In this document: positions 32,796 through 45,923 of the stretch, one piece after another
Position numbering within the stretch: position 1 is the stretch's first letter
Layout of the letters: each line of letters opens with the position of its first letter
Assembly: GCA_030272585.1 (NCBI GenBank)
Contig: BSYQ01000003.1
Coordinates: 2,852,001-2,916,000 of the forward strand
Direction: 5' to 3'
Length of the DNA: 64,000 bases
DNA from: Bryopsis sp. KO-2023
Taxonomy: Eukaryota > Chlorophyta > Ulvophyceae > Bryopsidales > Bryopsidaceae
Notes under the pieces: generated by a model
Told to the model about the DNA's origin: nothing
Seen by the model: the letters and a program-made list of their open reading frames with translations, nothing else
The model's database searches: none
Program-made: the position numbers and the translations under genes

Positions 32796-35700
32796 TCACC
32801 TGTATTTGTTTCCCAGTGGCTCATGTTTAATGCTCTCGTGGTATTCCCCCAGACTAGTTTGCACCACCTCAGACGTCGAGTTTGATCGGGCCACCAGCGC
32901 CACGCTCTCTCCTCGCAACCCGTACTTCGTCATCAAGACTGCGAGAATTCTTCTGAATTCTTCGATTTCGATATTGGTCTGTGTGGTGTTGATGAGGAAG
33001 AGTCCTTCCACAACGTCGATTCCTTGCGTCTCGTATGTATTGTAGACGACATGATTCAGAAGCCCCGAAACCTGCAAACAAACAAACATCAAATTACATT
33101 GTGTAGGAGATGCCGCTCTCGAAACCTGCAAAGGCGCTGAGACACTTGATGCCATCCAATCAACGCCAGGGCCAAACCACAAAATTCGCTTACGTGCTGC
33201 CTGCCCTTTTCATCAGTTGTGTCGTCGAGGAGCGTCCTGATGATTTCTCCATCCAGGTTGTGGCAGAGGTCGTTTCCGGATCGCAAGAGTCGCGCTTCGA
33301 TGTACGCTGCGGTGGTCGCCCCAACAAGCAAAATTATCAGCAAGAGGGCAAGGATGTTTGCCCCAGCCTCGTGGTTCCAGACGAAGGAGATCATCAGCAA
33401 GATCGTCACAGCAATCATTGGCACCAGCAACGCCACTGTGCCCTGAAGGCAGACGACTGTTCCGTTATCTGGACAAGCTGAGACGCGCTCGAGAGCCCCT
33501 GTTCAACCTTACCTTGTACTGGTTTGACGCATAATTCCTTGAAAACGTGGCAAGGTTGTATTTATCCACAGTTCCGATCATAGTACCGAGAATGTGGCCC
33601 AGACCAAGTTCCCCCCTTGCTACCGTTTGCTCAAGAATGGATCGCAACAGAATCGTAACGTCGACCATCTCCACCCCGACCTCTGCTGCCATAGGATTGA
33701 TGTCGCGCAGGAACGAGGCTAGGTCGCCATCCTGGAAGCAAAGATACCAGGCACTTCAAAACCATGCACTCAGGGTAAGAGATTCCGATTCGACAAGAGA
33801 AAGAAAGGACAACCCGATGTGGGATATTACGGTTGGGGCCTCTGCTTCAAGCCTCGAGTACACTCTTCCAAGCTCCTGCAAAGACTTCACGTACGTCTCA
33901 CCCCTTGGCAGGGCGCGATTTTGGGAGGATAGGTTCCTCATGAAACTTGTTTGAAAGTCATCAAGGGCTTCAACTATCGTTTCGACATCTTCGTTCAATT
34001 GGATCGAAGCCTGCTCCAACGCCACGACTTGTGGTGTGCGATCAACTTCTGGTTTTCTTGCTAGTGCATCAATCCCAGTGATAACGTCTTGTAGAGATTC
34101 CTGGAATGAGGAGGCCATATATATCGATCATCCATTGCGAATCATTTGGTAGCGTTGGTGTGCAAAATGAAACATGCTTCTGTTCTGGGTGGACCTACCC
34201 AGAAGTCGCTGTACGGCTCCTCAAGATCGACTTCGTCTTCATAGTCGAGATAGGTTTCCAAGTTGGACACCAGAGTCTCATACTTTCCAAACAATTTTAT
34301 GGATGTAGAAATGAGCCGAGACACACGGCGAGCATCGAGTCGAATTTGCAACAGATACGAGCTGAAATCGACGATGTCAGGAAACGATCTCATTTGAGAT
34401 ATCAGTACGTCGATTCTTCCTGCCCATTCGTCCAGATTCTCAGCTACAGGACTGTACAGAATGGAGCCTATCTGAATGGCACACAGAACCTATCAACTAG
34501 GAGAAACAACACGAAAAAGAAGGGGTCTTCTGTGGACATCTCCACGGGCAAATCTGCACCAGCACCTTACCTCCTCGAGGATCCCAGCGTACGATACGAA
34601 TGTCACTGGCCCAACGTAAATCATATTTCGGATAGCCTCGTCTAACTCAATAAGACGCAACGTTGCGTTGTGAACTTCTTCAGTGAGTGTCAGCTTGGTG
34701 GCGTTGATGTACTCCAGTCTGGCCCGCAATTGATGGACGCAGAGTTCGCCTCTCGCTGTAGTTTTGTTAAACGCATCCACCAAGTCGCCAGGAATAATTC
34801 CAAAAAGGCTTCGCTGAAAGAAACAGAAATGGTGATTTTCCCACTCCCTACAGAACTACTCAAGCTCTGGTCGCTGTACTACAAGAGCGCCATGTGGTTC
34901 TGTGCAGATGCAGCCAGAATAATGCACATTGGACGTCACAAAAAACCAAGGCCTCAAAGAAACAATGGGTCCCAGTATCCTCCCAATCAAAGTGAACCCG
35001 TACGCCAGCTCCGAGCACCCTTACCAGTTCAGAGTCCTGAATCAACTCGCTCATGCCCAGAAGCCCAAGCGCTGTCTCGTTGGCAGCGCTGTCTTCGAAG
35101 GATGAATCCACAAGAACCCTGGAGAGGTCCACCACGGCTTCATCCGCAATCTTGGTCTGTTCTTGAAAGTCTTGGACGTCGCTGCTTGCATTCTCAAGAA
35201 GTGTTGCTAGGTCCTCCAAATTAAGATCGTCGCTCCTTCAAACCAAGCAGAAAAATCATCCACCGCCCACCAGTCGAAAAACCCATGTCAGCCGATGTAT
35301 TGCGACTTGCATTTCAACCTTATCTCAGGCACCACTCTCATCTGCGGTAAGGTACCCATAAGTCCAGTTGCTGCAACGATCAGGTCATCAGATGTGTTGG
35401 AGAGAGTGGCGGTGGATGTCCTCAAGTCGTCAGTGGTCTGAGCGTAAAAGAGTGTGAAGTTCCTATCTAACTGGCTTATTGATGGTTGAACCTCCTTGTC
35501 CAACCTTTCATCCAGCACCTTTGTATCGTTTTGCAATGCGGCAGTGTCTGGGAACAGCGTTCTAAGATATATTTCTGAGCACTGTGGACCACAAATATAT
35601 AAACCTTCATGTTCCGATCTGTCTCCAGAAACAGGGTTACAGTGCAACTCCACAATTTAACAGCAGTTATCTTTTTCCTCAATATAACGGCAGGTCTCCC

Positions 35701-36648
35701 CCCACCCTTTCACACCTCGACGTTTGAGAGTATTTCTTGTCCGCTGACATCCTTCACAAGGACATCCTGGACATCTTGAACAACGTCGTCAAGGGATTCC
35801 ATACCGGCGAAGATGTCCGACCCAATAGATGCAATGCGTTGGAGCTCATCCTGATGATCGAAAGCTGACGACATCAGTGCTTCAAAAAGCTAAAACTACA
35901 GCTTAAGATTATGTAAGACAGGGTTTTGTCTCAAAACGCCAGGATCACCAAGCTTGTCTGGAGTACATTACCTCACCTCCATTCGCTCGATTGCGCCAAG
36001 TCCCTTGAGGTGTATGTTTCGATCGATCTTCACGCATCCATAGATTCCAACAGCAAGCAAAAGGCCCGAACAACACAGCAAAGACACCTGCGGACCGAAC
36101 AGGATGAATCTCTCCCCGAGTAGTGTTTTTGGACATACGAGCTGCTTGTCCGAACGTTACGCACCTTTAACAGTGTCATGGATTTGGTATCCAACACTTT
36201 GTTCACGTTCAGGGCGGTTTTTGCAGGCAAAAATGTGTACCGCAAAGTCCGCCTGGGAACACACCACAAAGATATGGAGCAGGGGTTGGAAAGCTGAGAC
36301 TGGTAACACAAGGCTTCTGTATTGTGCGGGCGTTAGGAATCCACATGACAACGGGGTGAACGCTCACCAAATGAGAAAGATCCAGACAAGTAGAACACCG
36401 CAACCCAGAGCAACAGTGTGGGGAAGGAGCTCGGTCTCCTGATCATTGTATCTCAGGATTTTTGTCCAATGGATCTTTGCCACATCTGTGGGCTCCAGCT
36501 CGTCTGGGGAAAGACTTTCACCAACCACCCACAGCTTCTGTTCCAGGCATATCTCAACTGTAATGAAATGAAACACAAACGATACTTGCAAAATATGTGC
36601 GTCGAATTCACTGAGTACAATGTTACCCTCCAAAGAGCGCCAGGGCAT
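32796..36648 (-). CDS. Multi-pass membrane protein, prominin-like topology
   Basis: The start is MPWRSLE at 36648; the first intron joins it in frame to VEICLEQKLWVV, and about 12 exons follow. Membrane segment 1 is LLPHTVALGCGVLLVWIFLIW, and segment 2 is LLCCSGLLLAVGIYGCV in the exon near 36.0 kb. A loop of about 500 residues follows, rich in heptad-like helices and carrying about ten N-glycosylation sequons (for example NASS, NETA, NKTT, NATK, NATL, NTSD, NFTL), so it is lumenal or extracellular. Segments 3 and 4 are adjacent in ALLVPMIAVTILLMISFVW and ILALLLIILLVGATTAAYI. The C-terminal region has no clear fifth segment. The layout resembles prominins and related plant membrane proteins, but motif identity is weak and no function can be assigned. 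Confidence 0.6.
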
Positions 36649-36836
36649 TCTTCTGATGCTGAGGCCATGGCAGTCAACGGGACTGCAACTCCGCGACTTC
36701 CTGTGGCTACGGCCTTCCGAGAAAGAACTCAGCTATCGCACACGTGCACACAATCCCCAAGACGGTGCCAGAAGCCTTAAATCGTTACAACTTTTCAACC
36801 ACGCCCATACAAAGAAAAACTACCCCCCTAGAAGGC

Positions 36837-39800
36837 TCAATTTGGCTCTGACCCAGTGCTTTCCCACGGAAACAACAAAACTACCCCATCAGCGCCCGAC
36901 GACACCAGGCCCTCATCACACCACTCCAAATCGAGAACTGCCGCTCCAACGGCATTTGATGGCTTCACGCGGTTGGAGGTGCGTGAGGAAGCGCTGATCC
37001 CCAGATTGCCCTTCAAACCACTCATAATCAAGCCCGAGAGTTGCCCCGACTTCTTCCAGTGAACTTTCTGTATCCTTTGCCGCATCCTTCCCGTTTCCAG
37101 CAGCTGATCGACAACGCACACGTCTCCATCCTTCCCTCCCGTCGCGAGCACGAGATCCCACTTCTCGTAGCCGCCAAATGGGCCCCACCCAACCATCATG
37201 CTCGTGATTGGGCCGTTGTGAGCAGGAAGCGACCACAAGGGCGTAGCTGGCCCGTCCCGCAACATTCTGAGATCGTGGGCGGCAACTGCTCCGGAATTGA
37301 AGGCAGACACGAGGATCTGAGTTGAAGGAATCATAGCGAGCTGGGTCACTGCTCCTTCGAATTCCTGTACAATCCGTCCCGCTCCAAGAGGAGACAAAGT
37401 ATCCCACAATCGAATGCTCCCGTGGCCATGCTCGTCCTCCCCAGACACCGCCAAAATACTCCCACTGCCGTCAACGAATTTGATGTCCCCCCCTCTGCGA
37501 GGCACTACCTGGACGTTTCACAGAAATGGGGTCCAAAAACGCTCACACGAATTAAGGATGGAAATGACCCACCGCATCCAACAAGGAAAAAGGTTTTACC
37601 CACCAGTTCTGAGCACCCAGCAACGCCGCCAGCCTCTGTGCGAGCTCCTGCATCCAGCTGCCACGTCGCACATGACCCATCCATCCCAACAGCTGCGAGC
37701 CTATCACCAGATGCGTTCCAGCACATCCTCTTTGGAGACTCCCAGCCTCGGGTAGAGGAATCACGTGCAACGGCGGGAATAAAATTCGCGCAAGGGGAGG
37801 ATTCACCGAACCTCCACAGATTCACTGCCTCTGTGTTCCCACCTGGGCCACCCGATACAAAGACACTGGTTTTTCAAGATTTTTGAATTTGTTACAAACG
37901 CAAAAACGCATCTGGTGCCATTCTTGCCCCCCACCTGACAAAAATAGTCCAACACAAGGGTGAGACACCAGTGGACCGGTGTTCAATTCCTGTGGTGCAA
38001 CTGCAGAACCTGCCGACATTTTCCGCACCATACTGCTCATCAGCCACCGGTTCTTGGGCCATCGATGGAGTTGCAAAGTGTGCCTCATTTCACCTAGGAC
38101 AGAATCACCAGAATGCAGTCAATAAAAAAGACTCAAGCACACTTGATAAAAACAAGAAAAAACAACTTTCAGACTCACCAACATCCGTTGATGTGGAGGG
38201 TCCCCAATCAACATAGTGCATCCCATGCCTGCTGGTCCCAACGGCGACCCTGTGAATATGAGGAGGAGTGGGACCATGCTCTTCAGCCTCATGTGAACAG
38301 CATACACCAGCACATCGATCGCCATCCACATGAAGCAACTCTCGCGGGTTCTGACACAGCTGGTGGCCTCCCTTCGGGAGTATGCTGGAACTCCCAGATA
38401 TTGGAGGCTTGTCCCTTGTGTACGCTGCAACGAAAGAAGAAAACAAGAGTCAGCACTTCAGGCCAACTGCACTTTAGCAGACCATAATCACTAAACGACG
38501 GAAAGTGGGTTGGAATTTAATTCCATACCAAGGTTCGGCTGCGAACTGTAGGATCGCTTGTGAATTGGATGAGCTGGAACCTCAAAGAGGGCCTCCATGA
38601 GCCCTTCCAAGGAAGCAATCACGGCATCACTGTCCGCAACAAAGCCATGCTCTTTCAGCAGGCCAAGATCTGATTTCACATGCTCATGCCAAGCTATCAA
38701 ATACGGCTCACGTGCACTCACGGCCTGGTGAGGAAACATGTGCAATGTCAAGCTTTGTGTGGTGCTTCGAGTGAGAATGGCACACATCAGGTGCAGTTCA
38801 CAATTCCAAGAGAGCCTTCCCAGGCGACAGAAGTTTCAACTTGCTATAATGAGCCAATCCTTCATTCTTAAATGCAAACCTGTGGGGCAGGAAGACGCCG
38901 AACCATCACATCAGTAAGAAGTCTGAGCTCCCAATCTTTCAGCATGCTGCCAAGCGCTCCACCGGAGTTCTTTGCCACATCCGTCAGGCCAGAAGTTGCA
39001 CGCAACACTTGCAAGGCCAACAATGGCAGTCCATACACCCCCAAGATGTGGGCACACACTGTTGCTTGCCCTTGAAGCTTTTTAAGCAGAGAAACAGGAA
39101 TGTACCTGTAAAGCATGCCATAAAAAGTGAAACACAGTGCTTTGTGCAGTATCTGGTGCTTTTTTGAACATAGATGTGTGGGTTACCTGCCTGCAAGGCT
39201 TGGCAACCCCTGCACAAGCGCAAACTGCAGCAAGGACACCTCAGAGGCAACTGTGTTTTGGGAGAGTGAAAGCCCCTGGCTGGAAGGGGGCACGTCTGCC
39301 AGCGCAAGAAGGGCCTCTGGCTTTTTTCCAATTCCCCATAGAAGGAGGGCTTGTGCCCCTCGGTCACCAAACCTGACCGCCTCTGAAAACAATTCCTGGT
39401 ACAACACAAAAGATTGCCCTCAACCAACACACCCCTCTGATATTTATAACCCACACATTGGGTTGCCACATATCCAGCACATATCGCACTGGAAGCTCCT
39501 CTGATGAGACTGCTCCAGATTCCCCCTTACCCATTCCACAAGCTGTCTTTTGAGGATCCCGTTTGGTGCATCCACAAGAGCAGCAACCATTATAGCCAAT
39601 TGTGGGTCACCCATTTCTCGTGCACATACCCCAAGCCCATCGCGAATGTGACCACCCACAAGGAAAAATGCGGCGGCGAGAGAGTATCTGTGTTTCCCCA
39701 GGAGAGCAAACGCATTCTTGGCAGCTACCTGCGATGCTATCATTTTGGTTATTGGTTATTGCTTTAAGGAGCGGCCTCTGCCCCCCCAAACACCATGCAA

Positions 39801-42800
39801 AAAGCCTTCAATTTGTGCCCCCCCCAAAAAGCAGAATATCAACTCTGGTATATATCTCACCAAGGAGATTGCCTCTGTTGAGCTATCTATCGAGAAAGTA
39901 AGCAAAGAAGGAAAAAGAATGCAACCCTGTCACCTCTTGATTCCTCTCAATTGTGAAGTCTCTCCCAAGAAGATCCGCAACTCTTGAATGACCAGCACCC
40001 CGGAAGAGTGTGCTAAGCAACCGCTCCTTCTTCAGGGCAACGTAAAATAAGGCACAACTGTGTGGGTCCCGGTGTCTCGCAAATTCAAGCCGTGCCAGAT
40101 CCTCAAATAGCTTTGCAATCTCCGCAGGGTCCCTCAACCAAAACCCAGCACCAAAGGCTTTCAGTTCCTCCCATGAGCTCACTTTTCCAGGGTCGGATTT
40201 CTGAGGCGCTGATTTGACAATCATGAAATCAGCAGCCGTCTGGGAACTCGACCCAGACGCTGTCTCTTGTTTCTTGGTTGCCTCCATGCAGCAGGTTATG
40301 AGATCCGATTGTGTCTCCGATTGGGCTGCCCAAAGCAAATCGCAGGAATTGATCCCAGGATTCAGTCCCACCTTCCGGGACCAGCTTGAGGTATCTGATA
40401 GCGCACATGAACAGTGTAACACTTGCGAAAAATCAGAATCTCGGAGCCGAAAAAAATATGACAGAAATGGACCTGAAAAGCTCATCACCTCCAGCACCTT
40501 CCGCCTCAAATATTGTGCTGAATGACGCTCCTGCGGATGGCAGGGACTGATAAGAAATCGGCCTGCTCATTCCCATTCCCCCAGGAAATGGCATGGGAGA
40601 TTCAGTGGGTGCATCGTTGGTATTGTTGGTATCAGGAATGGGGGCACTGGCCAGTCTTACACCCATGAAAGCCTTCTTGCCAGCGAAATCCAATCGTGAG
40701 GCACTATCAGGGGTGCTTGATCCTTGTTTTCCAATAATTCCACAGACATCCAAAAGCTCAGACTCCGTCAGTCCCAACAAAGATGCAGTCTTCTGAACGC
40801 TTTCTGTGCTCTGACAACTCTCATCTGGCACAAACGACAAGAGGAAATCTGCCATATCCTTGGGTAACCTGTGGTCGTTTCTGCTAGAACCTGACGGCGA
40901 CATTGAAGTAGCCTTCAAAGGAAAGCACTGCTCCGTCTCTCCCTCAACATTTTGGGAAATAGCTTCTGGTGTAGACGGGCCCCCCTCCCTGCTTCTCCCA
41001 GCATCAAGTGCTGACGTGCCCACTACTCCAGACGAAACCACCGCAGGTTGAGGTGGTTGTGGTGGGGACGTATCAAGCCCAAACGCTGCCATGTCCAACA
41101 TTCCGGATTCGAGTCCCAAGGAACGCTGCGTTGGTGCTGGTGGTGGGGGCGTGTCAAGGCCGAAAGCACCCATGTCCAACATCCCAGATTCAACAGCGGA
41201 GGGTGGTTTTGGTGGCACAGGGGGTGGAGGTGCATCCATTCCAAAGGCTCCCATGTCCAACATCCCAGATTCGACAGCGGAGGGTGCTTTTGGTGGCATT
41301 GGGGGTGGAGGTGCATCCATTCCAAAGGCTCCCATGTCCAACATCCCAGATTCGACAGCGGAGGGTGCTTTTGGTGGCATTGGGGGTGGAGGTGCATCCA
41401 TTCCAAAGGCTCCCATGTCCAACATCCCAGATTCGACAGCGGAGGGTGCTTTTGGTGGCATTGGGGGTGGAGGTGCATCCATTCCAAAGGCTCCCATGTC
41501 CAACATCCCAGATTCAACAGCGGAGGGTGCTTTTGGTGGCATTGGGGGTGGAGGTGCATCCATTCCAAAGGCCCCCATGTCCAACATCCCAGACTCAACA
41601 GTGGAGGGTGGTTTGGGTGGCTCTGAGGGCGGAGATGTATCCATTCCAAACGCCCCCATGTCCAACATCCCAGATTCAACAGTAGAATGTGTGCCAGTTC
41701 CTGGGGCTGCATTGCCACCAGTATTCTGGCCAAATGCAGACATATCAAGGAGTCCAGTGGCCCCTGCAGAATTCATGGCGCTAGATTTGACGACACTATC
41801 ACTTGCTTTTGCAGTGATCCTTGCCGGGCGGTCCGACATATTCACGCCGTATGCTGCAAGTGGGGAGAATGGAACATGGTTTCCCAAGTCTGACGGCTCC
41901 GGCCACTTGATTTTCGTTGGTATGATGTCTTCCCCAACCAGATCTTGCAATGCAGCTCCAGGACCTAAAACTGTCAATGCCACACGAGCGTCCCCCGTTG
42001 CAGCTTGCCTCAACCATTCCACCAGGGAGTTTCCGATTGAGTGTGCCGTACTCAGAAATCCCACCTGTGCGAGAATACGAATATGATCTGGGTGATAATC
42101 GCTCAAGGTGCCCCCTGCTACCAGATTGCACCCTGCAATGCTGTCACCAAGAAAGTACCGCCGATGTATAGCATCTGAAGAGCACGACAGCACCAGAAGG
42201 TGCTTTCCTACAAGCACAATACAGTTCCATTCAACAAAAAGCACCAACACAAGCCATCAAATCGTCCAAATCCACTTGGAACAATGCGTTGAGCTGGGCA
42301 CAAGCTGTAAGGAGGAATAGCCATGATCATTCTCAACGACATAAAACCAGCTGAGCACATGCGTGCCGTTTGTGTGCATCACCTGCAGCAACTACAGGGA
42401 GACCATGGGATGTGCTGCCCATGCATGATATTGGGATTCCTACAGAAAACTGGGCAGCTGCTTCCCAGGATCCTGTTCGCGAGCGTACCCAAACTTGAGC
42501 ATCCCCAGATTCGTAGCACACCACAAAGGCCATCACCATTGAGCATCCGTGCACCCATGCAACATCTGCCATACATCAAAACCTGTCACTCCACGAGGCT
42601 ATCAACTGCAAACAAATGTCAGAGAGATTCTCAAAATATGTGAGACAGAATGTAGGTTGAATTCCCACTCGCAGGAGGAATGCTAGGAAACGGTCTCATC
42701 TCTGTGTGAATCCAGCTTTTCCAAAATCACCTGCAGAGGTGCTCGGAAGCTCTATTCTTGCATCAACACCATGTTTCAGAATGTCCCCCGTGGATTCAGA

Positions 42801-45201
42801 CTGCAGCACCCAAACAGTATCCTCCTGGCCTTCCGGTCCGAGCTCCGTTGTACAGATCACATAGGGGGCATGTCGACAAGCGGCCAGGGACTGAATCACA
42901 CCGACTACCTCACGACTGGTACCCAGTTTGCACTCTGCTGACATAGTAATCCCACCCTTCTCCAAATCAATCTCTTGAGCCCATACACTCCCCTTCGAGT
43001 CCCCGCTCAATATAATTGGGTGATGCAAGCAGTTTCCCATGGTTGTCAAGGCAGCATTCCCAGTGGTCAACGGTATCTGTGCATGTGGGAAAGACATTGA
43101 CCAACCCTGATCATCTTGCGACTGTAAGTGCAAGAGATGCCCTGCAGTTGACCTTCCTGAGTCCCAGAGCATGAACCAGAACTGCTCATTTCCAGGCGTC
43201 CTCCCAGAAATGGGGACTATTTTTGTCACAGACTTCAGTCCCTCCGGAAGCGGGACAGAAGCAATGATGTCAATCTCTGCAGAATCATTTGTCAACCTCG
43301 ACACGTCCAGAGTCACTGAGCACAGCACAGCACCATCGCTTCCAGCCAGCAACAGAAACCCAAGAAAATCCCTGCTCAAAAGGCTCTTCTCCACCCACTG
43401 GCATGACTGGATCCCCTGCTGCATAGAAACCGATGCTGGGTGGATGTGAGCTAAACAATGAACAGGCCACATGTCCCAGATTGCTGCACAGAGCTCCACG
43501 TTTATCGTACAAATTAAATCAAGGGATGGATGAACAACCAATGATTCCACGGAAGACAATGGTCCATCAATGACAAAGTTCCTGTGTACTGCCTTGGACA
43601 GCTGAGAAGATCCACAGTGCAGAAGAGAAACCTGTGACTCAGCAGATGTTCCACAGGTGTCCCATGTGCTTTCGACCAGCATCATTTCCAAACCAGGCTC
43701 AGGAAAGACCATGAATGCTGCCAGTCTGGAAACATCTAATAAGCGTCCAGCCACACTTGTGGAGCCCCACGGAATCGCTCGAGGTCCCTGGCATACCCCA
43801 GATGCACCGTTCTGGGCAGCATCAATCCCCCATAAGCTTATCTGCAGGTCTTTGCTGGCTGCATTGTCGTGATGGGCAGACATAAACCACAACAAGTTCG
43901 ATCCTGGCGTTTTGCCTTTGGGAGGCTTCACCCACACAGCCTGGGACCCCTGTTCCGGTGGCATGGCAGGGAATGGAGGCTCAACAACCAACATCAAACA
44001 GAATACAGGGAGATGTTTGGGGGTTGACACTTCTTTCCCCAAAACATCATGGGCATCCAAATCCAGCTTTCCCCAAATTCTAACGACCCCATCTTGACAA
44101 ACTGACAACAGCACAGAGGTAGGTGCATCTCTGGTAGGCTCGCTCCAGTCCAAACCCAGAACTGCACAGGGATGTCTCAGCCTCTCTTGCCTTGCCCCTC
44201 CACTTGAATCTGGCCACCAGACTATCACAAAATTTGACAGACCAGCAGCGGCGGTTGCAACTGGGTCACCCGGGCATGGGCCTGCTGAAAGAATGCTCTG
44301 TTTGAATTGTGCCACCCCTGACCACATCCCTTCCACATCAGCATACATACTGTCCTCTTGGGCACGCAATGATGTTTTGTCCAGCACCCTCCCTGATGTC
44401 TTGGCAAGGGGGTCTGCAGCACTCCCCTCTGACGTTTTTTCCTTGGCTTTGATAAGAGCACAGGACACCCGACCAGTGTCTTCCAGAATTACAAGGCCAG
44501 AGGCATCTTGCGTCCATGACAAACTGATGGGCTGACTTTCTGTCTCCCAGGTGGCCAAATAGTGGAACCCTGCTGTTGGGCCCTGTCCACTTTTCTTCTT
44601 TTGTCCGTCTAAATCGAGCGAGAGCGAACACACTGATATTGATTCAGCTGTCGCGATAGCGATGAGTTTATGTTGGCCCCCACCCCATTCCACCAGTTCC
44701 ACATCATCAGCCTTTGGATTCGACGCCAAAGAGGGACCAATAACAACAATCGTTTCGATGGGCTCCTCTTTGTGGGAGGTCCCCCGAATCTGCAAACATC
44801 CCAGAATGCAGTGTGAGAAGACAATGTGCAACAGACAGCCACCCAGAAGCTGGCTGGCAATATATATATGTGGCCTTGCAATGACAACAACAAAATAAGG
44901 CCATGACTGTTGCAACATCTGGAATCGAGTCATGCATGCACTCATGGGTTGGAGCATCTGTCTGCCATATGATGGAAGGCACTGCAAGAGCAATCAACCA
45001 GAAGTTGTCCCTGCTTCCAAAAAACCTTTTTCTGCCACCCCACACCTGAACGGCCTGAACTATCACGGTGCCACCAGAAACGCCGTAGGCCCTATACAAC
45101 CTCGTTCGCTCCTCCAAAACGAAATGTGTCACGTTGCTGCAGGCAGGCCCCAGCGACCTGCTGAGCAGTTCTAGACACACCACATCCATCGTTGTGGACA
45201 T
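36837..45201 (-). CDS. Rav1/DMXL (rabconnectin-3) homologue, RAVE subunit
   Basis: This very large gene has exon 1 at 45201-45047 (MSTTMDVVCLELL) and exon 2 at about 44789-42731, with further exons to 36837. In the family, Rav1/DMXL promotes assembly of the vacuolar/endosomal V-ATPase. N-terminal WD repeats include SLSWTQDASGLVILED and VLLSVCQDGVVRIWGKLD. The diagnostic Rav1 C-terminal domain spans 40.4-39.4 kb: GAGFWLRDPAEIAKLFEDLAR, HSCALFYVALKKERLLSTLFRG, LGRDF, then AKNAFALLGKHRYSLAAAFFLVGG and PQLAIMVAAL. C-terminal WD repeats include GDRLAAVGMDGSCATWQL, SGEDEHGHGSIRLWDTL and VSSGADGVVLLFPW before the stop. A 27-residue tandem repeat (41.07-41.71 kb) lies in the middle. Not all introns were resolved. 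Confidence 0.8.
41065..41710 (-). repeat. 81-bp coding minisatellite, eight units
   Basis: The repeat lies inside the Rav1/DMXL gene. Each unit encodes 27 residues beginning GMLDMGAFGMD, followed by a Pro-rich linker (PPPPMPPKAP) and SAVES. Four central units are nearly identical at DNA level (81-base spacing, for example at 41253 and 41334). Outer units diverge (AFGLDTPPPP, MAAFGLDTS), and a related GLLDMSAFG lies upstream. The period is a multiple of three, so antisense frames are also open. Confidence 0.9.
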
Positions 45202-45923
45202 CCCAGATTCAACAGACAAATGACATTAGAAACACAGATCCGGCTGTTGGTTGGGAGGGGTGGTGCTTTCGGTCTGGCGTGGCTTTGTAAGCACGTGATG
45301 CTTGATGTGCTTTCTGTCTGTGTGCGATGCAGTTTGCAGAAGAATGTGTGCAATCTTTTCTGACAGATCGCTCTGATAACGGAGGATTTTGCTGAAACGG
45401 CATGTTGTGCAGCAGAATGACAAACACAAACAAGTGTGGAATGCTGTTTAGATTTTCCCAACTCTTCTGACAAATTTTTTTGATAGGAGACAAGCATACA
45501 ACCAAATTTCAAGATCCAGGGGGGGGGGGACAACATGGCTCAAATTGAGGGGGGGCTGGGAGAACGATGGTGGTGTTTTTCCAAAGCTATCCACCCAACG
45601 CCAGTGGAAGATTAAAGAGGAGAAGCAAAGGTGTGACAAATTCTCTTGTGCTTTCATTGCTGGCTGCAAGCGAGTTGGTCAGTGGGCGTGGATTCTTGAA
45701 GTCGATGTGGAACAACGCAGTTCACAACGGTACGACACTCTTGTGGAACTGAAGGAATGATCCATTCCCTCACGCTGCCCATTCGGGTTCTTCAGAAGTG
45801 CTTTTGAACCCGTCCTGCTGCTGGTACGCCGTCTCCCCTCAACAGACGCTAATATTGTAGCGGGTCGACCCTGTCTCGCCACTTCTAGGCGACTGGGTGA
45901 GTTGGAGGTGTTTTGGAGAGAGG
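45202..45923. other. Shared 5' region of DMXL and LAMMER kinase genes
   Basis: About 720 bases lie between divergent start codons. There is a run of G at about 45521-45529. Just outside the DMXL ATG the minus strand reads TTGTCTGTTGAATCTGGG, which recalls the VESG unit of the minisatellite. No gene is seen. Confidence 0.4.

Noticed and set aside
41091..42086. A 331-codon repetitive + strand frame
   Set aside because: It is the antisense of the 81-bp minisatellite in the Rav1/DMXL gene; a period divisible by three keeps other frames open.
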